Assembly (NCBI RefSeq): GCF_000955975.1
Contig: NZ_JYJF01000198.1
Span: 1 to 5,183, forward strand
Length of the DNA stretch: 5,183 bases
Direction of reading: 5' to 3'
DNA from: Saccharothrix sp. ST-888
Lineage (GTDB): Bacteria; Actinomycetota; Actinomycetes; Streptomycetales; Streptomycetaceae
A model generated the notes under the pieces. That model did no database searches. It was not told where the DNA came from and was given only the letters and a program-made list of their open reading frames with translations. Shown one piece after another: positions 1-5,183 of the stretch (the first letter of the stretch is position 1; every line of letters begins with the position of its first letter). The translations under genes and the position numbers were made by a program.

Positions 1-199
1 CCGCAGCAGATCGCCTGTTGAGCGCCTTCAGCGCGGGGCTGGGCGGTATCCGTCTCACGCGCTGAGCGGCGACGCGGGGCAGGGGGCCTGTCAGGGACTT
101 GTCGCGCCCGAGCCGCGGTGTGGCACGGCGCGGGCAACGGCCTGGCTACGGAGCCTTGCGCTCCCCCACCGCGCCGAGGACGCGGCCCCCTGCGACGGC

Positions 200-219
200 C
201 CCGGATCGAACGGTCCGGG
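200..219 (-). terminator. Weak candidate terminator after the SARP gene
   Basis: CCCGGA (200-205) and TCCGGG (214-219) pair over 6 bp around an 8-base loop, 15 bases past the regulator's stop codon in the minus reading. There is no U-tract. Position supports it; the short stem does not. The rest of 1-234 shows no gene or RNA that I can support in either direction. Confidence 0.3.
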
Positions 220-234
220 TGCCCGGCGGAATCG

Positions 235-2238
235 TCAGCACTCCGGTCCGGCGCGGCGCGCGGAACCACCGTGGCGGCTGAGATTGATCACTTCGAGGAC
301 TCTGCGGTTCGGCAGGCGGGTGGCGGGCGGCGCGGCCGAGCCCTCGGCCTCGGATCGGGCGAAGCGACGTACGAGGTCGCGCAGTTGGTAACGGACCTCT
401 CCGGTCCCATCGGTACGGCGGGCATCGACCAACCGCACGTCCACGAGTTCCTCGATGACATCGGCGGCGTCGATCTCCGAGAGGCCGAGGGGGCCCGTCG
501 CGTCGGCGATGGTGAAGCTGCGTTCGTCCCAGGAGCCCAGCAGCAGGAACGCCTCGACACTCTGCGGGTTCAGCCAGTGGAAGGTCGTGGCCAGGCTCGC
601 CCGGATGTCGAGGTCGTTGTGGGTGAGTTCCACCAGTCGGCGGTCCTCGTCGGCGAGCCGGTCGGCGAACTGGCGAAGCGACCAGTGCGGGCGCGCCAAC
701 AGGCGTGCCCCCGCGATGCGCAGGGCCAGCGGCGAGCCGTCGGTGAACTCCCCGATCCGCGCCGCCTGGGCGGGGTCCGTCGACAGCCGCTCCGGCCCGA
801 TGATCTGATCGAGCATGCGCACCGCGTCGTCGGCACTCATCGCGTCCAATTCGACGATGTGAGCGCCCTCCAGGCCGGTGAGCCGTCGACGGCTGGTGAT
901 GATGGTGGCACTCGCGCCGAGCAGCGGCCGGACCTGGCGTTCGTCGGAGACATCGTCGAAGACGGTGAGCACATCGTCCCCCAGCACGGATCGGTACAGT
1001 TCGCCGAGCTCGTCCGGGGTCAGCGTCTCATCGGGCTCCTCGACGCCCAGCATGCGCAGGAGCCGCTGCAGGGCCTGCTGCGGCGTCACCGGGTCGGCGG
1101 ACATGCCACGAAGGTCGATCTGGAACTGGCCGCCCAGAAAGCGGCTCTTCACGAGGTTCGCCACCCGCACCGCGAGGGCGCTCTTGCCCATGCCCGCGTT
1201 GCCGGTGATCACGACGGTGGGCGGCACCTGGGCCGGCTCGACCAGGATCGTGCAGACCTGCGTGAGCTCCCGCTCCCGAGCGACGAAATCGCTCAGGTCC
1301 GGCTTGAGGTGGCACCGCTCGGCCCCGCCCGTGCTCGGGCGGCCGTTCGCCTTGCCGGCGTTCGGGCCCGCGTGCCTCCCGCTCCGGGAGTTCGGCGCAG
1401 TGGCCGTCACCGTCCTCCCGCAGGACAACGTGATCGTCCGGATCGGGTCGCCGGCCAGGATCTGGAGCTGGATCTCCTGCAGTTCCCTGGCGGGTTCGAT
1501 CCCGAGCTCGGTGGTCAGCTTCCGGCGGCAGTCCTGGAACACCCTGAGCGCGTCGGCCTGGCGACCGGACCGGTAGAACGCGATCATCAGGAGGACCGCC
1601 AGGTGCTCGCGCAGCGGGTTCTCCACCAGCAGGCTGACCAGCTCGACCGCCGCCTCGGCATGTCGTCCGAGGGCGATGTCGATACCGATCCGGTCCTCCA
1701 GGGCGGACAACCGCCGCTCGACCAGCCGACTCCGCTCGGCACCGAAGAACTCGGTGGAGAGCGGACCGAACGCATCGCCGCGCCACAGCCCCAGTGCCGT
1801 GTCCAGGCGTTCGCGTGCCGTGTCCAGGTCGATGTCGACCAGCGCCACTCCCTCGGCCACCGTCTGCGTGAAGACGTTGAGGTCGACCTGGTCCCGGTCG
1901 ACCAGCAGCGAGTAGCCGTTGTCGATGAGAGGGAGCAGCTCGCTGGTGCGGGCGTCGCCGACGTCCGGGTCCAGGGCGCGGCGCAGACCGCCCACGTACT
2001 TGTGCACCAGGTTGCGCGGGTTTCCGGGCAGTTCTTCGCCCCAGACCGCCTCGATGATCTCGGAAATGGCGTGCGGCTGTCCGGTGGCCAGGAGCAGCCG
2101 GGCCAGCACGGCCCGCTGTCGGGCCGACCCCAGGTCGACCTCACGGCTGCCTCTCCAGGCGCGGATCGGGCCGAGCAGCGCGAATCGGAACGACTTGGCG
2201 ATCTCATGCGGATCAGGGAACACGGGTATCACTCTCAC
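235..2238 (-). CDS. SARP-family transcriptional regulator with BTAD and NB-ARC domains
   Basis: Probable cytoplasmic DNA-binding activator of the adjacent peptide locus, 667 aa. Residues about 17-95 form an OmpR-like winged helix (FRFALLGPIRAW, then LVHKYVGGLRRALDP). Residues about 118-262 are the bacterial transcriptional activation domain typical of Streptomyces antibiotic regulatory proteins. A low-complexity linker (about 272-310) leads to an NB-ARC ATPase: Walker A GNAGMGKS (346-353), Walker B VLTVFDDV (423-430), TSR (448-450) and GSPLAL (501-506). The position of the MHD motif reads YQLRDLVRRFA, so the usual His is Arg. The protein ends soon after at 667 residues, so it lacks the TPR half of AfsR (about 990 aa); a tail rich in Ala, Arg and Pro closes it. 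The longest start is a GTG at 2238 with a poor Shine-Dalgarno; GTG codons at 2232 and 2223 are alternatives. It lies 174 bases downstream of the transporter on the same strand. Family assignment is firm; the target genes are inferred from position. Confidence 0.93.
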   Translation of the reverse strand: MRVIPVFPDPHEIAKSFRFALLGPIRAWRGSREVDLGSARQRAVLARLLLATGQPHAISEIIEAVWGEELPGNPRNLVHKYVGGLRRALDPDVGDARTSELLPLIDNGYSLLVDRDQVDLNVFTQTVAEGVALVDIDLDTARERLDTALGLWRGDAFGPLSTEFFGAERSRLVERRLSALEDRIGIDIALGRHAEAAVELVSLLVENPLREHLAVLLMIAFYRSGRQADALRVFQDCRRKLTTELGIEPARELQEIQLQILAGDPIRTITLSCGRTVTATAPNSRSGRHAGPNAGKANGRPSTGGAERCHLKPDLSDFVARERELTQVCTILVEPAQVPPTVVITGNAGMGKSALAVRVANLVKSRFLGGQFQIDLRGMSADPVTPQQALQRLLRMLGVEEPDETLTPDELGELYRSVLGDDVLTVFDDVSDERQVRPLLGASATIITSRRRLTGLEGAHIVELDAMSADDAVRMLDQIIGPERLSTDPAQAARIGEFTDGSPLALRIAGARLLARPHWSLRQFADRLADEDRRLVELTHNDLDIRASLATTFHWLNPQSVEAFLLLGSWDERSFTIADATGPLGLSEIDAADVIEELVDVRLVDARRTDGTGEVRYQLRDLVRRFARSEAEGSAAPPATRLPNRRVLEVINLSRHGGSARRAGPEC

Positions 2239-2286
2239 GGTCGAGTCGCCTGCCGCGGGACCAGCAGGACGCGCGACGGGGCGGCA

Positions 2287-2328
2287 GACGGGCGGCGGGG
2301 TCGGACGGGCGGCGGGGTCGGACGGGCG
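2287..2328. repeat. Tandem 17-bp repeat (2.5 copies) upstream of the SARP gene
   Basis: The 17-base unit GACGGGCGGCGGGGTCG (plus strand) occurs at 2287-2303 and 2304-2320 without a mismatch, then continues for 8 bases. It ends about 49 bases upstream of the regulator's longest start. Two exact copies next to each other are unlikely by chance even at this GC content. It may be part of the promoter or 5' leader of the regulator, or a replication-slippage product. No -10/-35 pair is recognisable around it. Confidence 0.8.
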
Positions 2329-2359
2329 TCTCGGTCGTCAGTTCATCGGTGCTCGGGTT

Positions 2360-2401
2360 CGACGGTCTGCCGTCTGCCGTCTGCGGTCTGCGGTCTGCGG
2401 T
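2360..2401. repeat. Tandem 7-bp repeat array upstream of the SARP gene
   Basis: On the minus strand the unit ACCGCAG occurs three times, followed by ACGGCAG twice and a degenerate ACCGTCG, with no spacers (42 bases, six units). It starts 11 bases after the transporter stop. SARPs are known to bind heptamer direct repeats, though normally phased at 11 bp, so this may be a binding region or simply a slippage-prone microsatellite. A TTG-initiated frame crosses it but does not look like a gene. Confidence 0.8.
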
Positions 2402-2412
2402 CCATCGGCGCG

Positions 2413-4746
2413 TCAACGCGTCAGGGCCCGGTAGGGGCCGTCCTGGAGGGACAGCTCATCCGGATGCCCGAGCTGCGCGATCCGACCCGCTTCGAGCACC
2501 ACGACCTGGTCGGCGTTGTCGATGGCGGTGAGCCGGTGTGCGACCACGACCAACGTCATGGGCAGGCTGCGCAGCCGCGCGAAGATCTGCATCTCCAGGA
2601 CCGGATCGAGCGCGCTGGTGGCCTCGTCCAGGATCAGCAGGCGCGGTTTGCGCACCAGCGCCCGCGCGAGGATGATCCGCTGACGCTGACCACCGGACAC
2701 ACCGCCGCCACCAGGGCCGAGCAGGGTGTCGTACCCCATCGGCATTCTGGCGATGTCCTCGTGGATACCGGCCAGCCGGGCAGCCTCGACGATCTCGGCC
2801 TCGGTCACCTCCGAGCCGCCCCAGCCGATGTTCTCCCGGATCGCTCCGGAGAACAGCCGGGAGTCCTGGTTCACGAAGGAGATGGATCGGCGGTAGTCGC
2901 CGGTGTCCACGGAGGCGAGGTCGCGTCCGTCCACCAGCACCGCCCCGCTGCTGGGCCGATGGAGCCCCGCAAGCATGAGCGCGCAGGAGGACTTGCCCGA
3001 TCCGGAAGCCCCCAGGATCGTGGTGAAGCTTCCGTCCGCCACCGTGAACGAGACGTCGCGGACCACCGCGGCCTGCCCCTCCTGGTAGGTGAAGGACGCC
3101 TCACGCATCTCGAGCGTCCCGCCGACGGCGCCGGCCTCCGCGTCGCCGTTCCGGCGTTCCGGGGCCGTCTCCATGATGTCGCCCAGTTTGGTCAGCTCGG
3201 CGCCGATCCCGGCCACCTGGAAGCCGACCTGGACGCAGTTGACCAGCGGAACCAGGAGACCCATGGCGAGCACGCTGAAGCCGAGCACGTCGCCCAGGCT
3301 CAGCGCGCCCGAGGAGAGCCGCTCCGTCCCCACGACCAGGATGATCAGCGGTGCGACCAGCTGCAGGGCGGAGCTGAGCGTCGAGGACAGCGTGAGCAGC
3401 TTCCGGCTGCGCAGTCGGGTGTTGAGCTCCTCGGCGAGAGTGTGACTCCAACGGTGACCGGCCGCACCCTCCATTCCGGCCGCCTTGATCGTGGCCATGC
3501 CGTCCAGGATCTCGACCAGTTCCGACTCGGCCCGCGAGCGGGCCTCCAGCGCGTCGGCGCTCGCGTACTCCTGACGGCGCCAGGTGACCACGAGGAGCAA
3601 CACCTGCAGCAGGGCCACGCCGACGACCACCAATGCCAGTGCGGGGTCGATCAGAACCAGCAGGGTCATGTAGACCAGGATGAGGACGCCGTCGAAGACG
3701 CTTGCGAACGACGAGGCCGAGAAGACCTGACGGACCGTCGCGCTGGTCCTCACGCGCTGCAGCAGATCTCCCGGACTCCTGCTGGAGAAGAAGTCGTAGG
3801 GCAGCGCGAAGAGCCGGTTGAGAATGCCGAGGGTGACGTTCTCGTCCATCGCCGCCTGTATGACCAGGAAGGTCAGCGAACGGAGGAACTGCAGCCCGAA
3901 GTAGGCTCCGGCAAGGACGGGTATCGCCACCCACAGGTAGCCGACTCCGACGGTGTGACCCGGTACCACCTGGTCCACCACGTACCGAGTCGCCAGCGGC
4001 ATGCCCAAGTTGAACAGCATGAGGACCAACGAGCAGGCGGCGAAGGGAACCCAGCGGTAGCCGGTGGGGAAGAAGTGCCAGAGATAGCGCCAGGAGCCCG
4101 CGCTCCTGCGCGCGGCACGGCGGCTGCTCCAACTCCGCACCGCCTCCAGGGCCGGGGTGATCTGCAGGGCCACGCCGGTGAAGGAGGCTCCGGCTGTCTC
4201 CAGGCTCAGCCGACGCCGCCCCAGCGCGGGATCCACGATGTGGACGGTGTCGCCGCGCACCCCTTCGAGTACGACGAAGTGCGCGAAGTCCCAGAACAGG
4301 ATCGTTCCCGTCGGCAGGTGTCGCAGACCCTCGAGTTCGACGCGAACGCCGCGCGCGTTGAAACCGTATGCGCGTGCCGCTTCCAGGATCTGACGCGCGG
4401 ACACGCCGTCCCGGCCGGTGGCGGTCGCCTGACGGAGCTCCTGGATGGGGACGTCGACCCCGTGGTAGGCCAGGGCCATGGAGAGCGACACGGCTCCGCA
4501 GTCGCTGATCTGGGCCTGCAACCGCACCGGCACTCGGCGCTGGGGCCGGGGCATCCACCGTTTCTTGCGGCCGGACGAACGCTGTCCTTCGTCGGACGGC
4601 CGGAACGGGAGTCGTGCGAGGCGACCGGGTGCGACCTGGTGCCCGTATTCGCGTACGGCACCGCGCGCGGCGAGAGCCTGCTGCCGGAACCTGCCCGACA
4701 GGCCCGGTCGCGGGGTCGGGTGGCCGCTTTCTTCCGCAGTGTCCAC
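2413..4746 (-). CDS. Peptidase-containing ABC exporter (C39 peptidase, permease and ATPase in one chain)
   Basis: Membrane exporter that should cut double-glycine leaders and secrete the core peptides. Numbering is from the GTG at 4746 (777 aa). Residues about 65-197 are a C39 peptidase: oxyanion Gln77 and nucleophile Cys83 (QAQISDCGAVSLSMA), His156 (FWDFAHFVVLEG) and Asp172 (IVDPA). The spacings match ComA-type proteases, so it should be active. Six membrane segments follow (about 233-253, 269-291, 348-367, 368-389, 457-477, 487-507). The ATPase has Walker A GASGSGKS (579-586), Q-loop Gln627, signature VSGGQ (683-687; usual Leu is Val), Walker B LLILDE (703-708) and switch His737. The frame is open back to a TTG at 4935, but that stretch is rich in stem-loops and low-complexity residues. 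The GTG at 4746 has AGGTGA five bases upstream. ATG at 4773, GTG at 4755 and ATG at 4554 (about 713 aa, closest to typical family length) are alternatives. It lies just downstream of two double-glycine peptide genes, its likely substrates. Confidence 0.94.
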   Translation of the reverse strand: MDTAEESGHPTPRPGLSGRFRQQALAARGAVREYGHQVAPGRLARLPFRPSDEGQRSSGRKKRWMPRPQRRVPVRLQAQISDCGAVSLSMALAYHGVDVPIQELRQATATGRDGVSARQILEAARAYGFNARGVRVELEGLRHLPTGTILFWDFAHFVVLEGVRGDTVHIVDPALGRRRLSLETAGASFTGVALQITPALEAVRSWSSRRAARRSAGSWRYLWHFFPTGYRWVPFAACSLVLMLFNLGMPLATRYVVDQVVPGHTVGVGYLWVAIPVLAGAYFGLQFLRSLTFLVIQAAMDENVTLGILNRLFALPYDFFSSRSPGDLLQRVRTSATVRQVFSASSFASVFDGVLILVYMTLLVLIDPALALVVVGVALLQVLLLVVTWRRQEYASADALEARSRAESELVEILDGMATIKAAGMEGAAGHRWSHTLAEELNTRLRSRKLLTLSSTLSSALQLVAPLIILVVGTERLSSGALSLGDVLGFSVLAMGLLVPLVNCVQVGFQVAGIGAELTKLGDIMETAPERRNGDAEAGAVGGTLEMREASFTYQEGQAAVVRDVSFTVADGSFTTILGASGSGKSSCALMLAGLHRPSSGAVLVDGRDLASVDTGDYRRSISFVNQDSRLFSGAIRENIGWGGSEVTEAEIVEAARLAGIHEDIARMPMGYDTLLGPGGGGVSGGQRQRIILARALVRKPRLLILDEATSALDPVLEMQIFARLRSLPMTLVVVAHRLTAIDNADQVVVLEAGRIAQLGHPDELSLQDGPYRALTR

Positions 4747-4751
4747 TGTGC

Positions 4752-4757
4752 TCACCT
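4752..4757 (-). promoter_or_regulatory. Shine-Dalgarno deciding the transporter start
   Basis: The minus strand reads AGGTGA, an exact match to the 3' part of the consensus that pairs with 16S rRNA, five bases before the GTG at 4746. None of the other in-frame starts that I inspected (TTG 4935, ATG 4773, GTG 4755, ATG 4554) has an equally good site at good spacing, although GGA lies ahead of GTG 4755. Confidence 0.45.
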
Positions 4758-4825
4758 GAGAGTTTCCGTCCATGCGGTCCGGGCTGCGGGACCGACGTTC
4801 GTGTTGGTGCGTGTTCCGGCCTGAC

Positions 4826-4880
4826 CCGCTCCCATCGGGAGCGGTGGCCCCGTCGCCCACCGGTCGCACGCCGACGGGGC
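4826..4880 (-). promoter_or_regulatory. Two stem-loops in the transporter leader
   Basis: Stem one has arms 4826-4833 and 4837-4844 (8 bp, 3-base loop ATC). Stem two has arms 4847-4855 and 4872-4880 (9 bp, 16-base loop). Both lie within the stretch that would encode residues 19-55 if translation began at the distant TTG at 4935. Their compactness supports reading this stretch as untranslated leader rather than protein. They could modulate read-through or translation of the transporter. GC-rich DNA yields chance stems often, so the regulatory role is weakly supported. Confidence 0.4.
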
Positions 4881-4919
4881 GCCCCGCCTCGGCCGGCTGC
4901 GCACGCGCGGGGTCACTGG

Positions 4920-4943
4920 GGTGACGTTGGGTCAACCGTCACC
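4920..4943. promoter_or_regulatory. Near-perfect inverted repeat, candidate operator
   Basis: GGTGACGTTG (4920-4929) and CAACCGTCACC (4933-4943) are complementary over 10 bp except for one extra C, around a 3-base centre. The repeat lies between the peptide-gene hairpin and the transporter. The minus strand reads TTGACC at 4935-4930, like a -35 box, but I see no convincing -10 at a suitable distance. It may be a regulator binding site for separate control of the transporter, or a small RNA hairpin in read-through transcripts. The symmetry is visible; the function is a guess. Confidence 0.4.
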
Positions 4944-4959
4944 GGGGCGTACCATGAAC

Positions 4960-4996
4960 CGGGCCTCCTGGCATCTCTTTCATGCCAGGAGGCCCG
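4960..4996 (-). terminator. Perfect 15-bp stem-loop between peptide genes and transporter
   Basis: The arms 4960-4974 and 4982-4996 are perfectly complementary, with a 7-base loop (4975-4981). The right arm starts 11 bases after the stop codon of the second peptide gene in the minus reading. No clear U-tract follows, which is common in high-GC actinomycete terminators. In bacteriocin and lanthipeptide operons, a hairpin at this place usually gives high precursor transcript levels with partial read-through into export genes, and it may also protect the 3' end of the short message. That role is inferred here. The stem is nearly symmetric, so it could also act on plus-strand transcription, but no plus-strand gene ends here. 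Confidence 0.65.
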
Positions 4997-5007
4997 TTAG
5001 CATCGCC

Positions 5008-5118
5008 CTACAACATGGTGATGCAGTTCACGACGGACTGAGCCGCCATGGCGTGGCCGCCGACGACGTCGGCGAGCTCATCGGTGCGTCCTGTCCCAGC
5101 GGGGTTCAGGAAACGCAC
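5008..5118 (-). CDS. Small double-glycine precursor peptide (second of two)
   Basis: A 36-residue peptide starting at a GTG. The leader is MRFLNPAGTGRT followed by DELADVVGG (21 aa in all), and the core is HAMAAQSVVNCITML (15 aa), ending in TAG. Counting back from the expected cut, the leader has Glu at -8, Leu at -7, Val at -4 and Gly at -2 and -1, the known recognition pattern of C39 peptidases; Leu at -12 is absent (Gly). The core has one Cys and a Ser four residues before it, a spacing that could hold a lanthionine ring if a synthetase exists nearby; none is visible here. The GTG start overlaps the end of the upstream peptide gene by 13 bases and has no clear Shine-Dalgarno, so coupled translation is likely. 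The gene is only 111 bases long and could be missed by automated calling. I do not recognise the peptide family. The strongest support is the repeated leader and the neighbouring C39 exporter. Confidence 0.68.
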   Translation of the reverse strand: MRFLNPAGTGRTDELADVVGGHAMAAQSVVNCITML

Positions 5119-5171
5119 CTGGCGGGGCGGGCAACCAGGGCGTTGCCACCGACAACGTCGGCGAGCTCGTC
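5050..5171 (-). repeat. Direct repeat of leader-coding DNA (5050-5082 and 5139-5171)
   Basis: Two 33-base copies match at 29 positions, 89 bases apart. Both encode DELADVVGG plus the first two core residues, in frame with their own peptide. Three of the four differences, at repeat positions 10, 16 and 31, are silent third-codon changes in the minus-strand reading; only position 6 changes a residue (His versus Asn at core position 1). This pattern suggests tandem duplication of a precursor gene with purifying selection on the leader. It could also be a recent duplication that has had little time to change. Confidence 0.75.
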
Positions 5172-5183
5172 GTCCGCCAGACC
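5106..5183 (-). CDS. Small double-glycine precursor peptide (first of two, start beyond window edge)
   Basis: The last 25 residues of an open frame run in from the right edge. The visible leader end is GLADDELADVVGG, the core is NALVARPARCVS (12 aa), and the stop is TGA. The leader has Leu -12, Glu -8, Leu -7, Val -4 and Gly-Gly at -2/-1, a full match to the pattern that C39 peptidases read. The core is basic (two Arg), has a single Cys near its C-terminus, and has no Ser or Thr before that Cys. An ordinary N-to-C lanthionine is therefore not possible in it, unless the ring ran from Cys10 back to Ser12. The leader coding DNA is about 88% identical over 33 bases to that of the second peptide, while the cores are unrelated, as expected of duplicated precursors with diversified products. 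The true start, promoter and total length lie outside the window. Confidence 0.65.
   Translation of the reverse strand, partial: GLADDELADVVGGNALVARPARCVS

Noticed and set aside
99..281. A 60-codon plus-strand frame near the left edge
   Set aside because: Starts with TTG, is Arg/Pro-rich with no known motif, and overlaps the end of the regulator on the other strand.
2213..2416. A 67-codon minus-strand frame starting with TTG at the transporter stop
   Set aside because: It translates the tandem repeats into a repetitive Arg/Pro/Thr peptide, begins with TTG, lacks a good ribosome site, and ends within the SARP reading frame.
118..4824. A 1568-codon uninterrupted plus-strand frame antisense to the transporter and regulator
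   Set aside because: Its translation is low complexity (rich in Arg, Gly, Gln, Asp, His) with no recognisable domain. Stop-free antisense frames are common opposite GC-rich coding sequence. The minus-strand frames carry intact, well-known motifs.
4747..4935. Long N-terminal extension of the exporter as real protein
   Set aside because: The extension starts at TTG, covers several stem-loops, and has a basic, Pro/Gly/Ser-rich composition unlike a C39 exporter start. A better ribosome site lies at 4752-4757.
4920..4943. SARP-type heptamer repeats phased at 11 bp near TGAC motifs
   Set aside because: TGAC occurs three times on the minus strand in this area, but the spacings are 7 and 19 bases, not 11 or 22, so it does not fit the known SARP site layout.

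Overview
The window is high-GC DNA with strongly GC-biased third codon positions and GTG starts. It carries an AfsR/SARP-type regulator with an NB-ARC domain. Together these point to an actinomycete, most likely Streptomyces or a close relative. Everything that looks like a real gene lies on the minus strand, so the locus reads from right to left.

Right edge (about 5000-5183): two very small overlapping genes encode peptides that share a near-identical double-glycine leader end (DELADVVGG). Their cores differ completely (NALVARPARCVS and HAMAAQSVVNCITML). The first gene is cut by the window edge. Directly after the second is a perfect 15-bp hairpin (4960-4996), a likely partial terminator between the peptide genes and the transporter.

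Middle (2413-4746): a single protein combines an N-terminal C39 cysteine peptidase with an intact Q/C/H/D active site, a six-helix ABC membrane domain and a complete ATPase domain. This is the kind of exporter that clips leaders after Gly-Gly while secreting the cargo. The roughly 210 bases before its chosen start look like untranslated leader. They hold an inverted repeat beside the peptide terminator and two stem-loops.

Left (235-2238): a medium-length SARP regulator (winged helix, BTAD, NB-ARC) without the C-terminal TPR region of AfsR. The 174-base gap between transporter and regulator holds two tandem repeat arrays, one of 7-bp and one of 17-bp units. Bases 1-234 hold only a weak candidate terminator.

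Working model: the peptides are made in excess, their leaders are removed and the cores exported by the C39 transporter, and the SARP controls the locus. No peptide-modifying enzyme is visible, so the window does not show whether the products are lanthipeptides, another modified peptide class, or unmodified bacteriocins or signals. The peptide family, with a 12- and a 15-residue core that each carry one Cys, is the part most likely to be undescribed.
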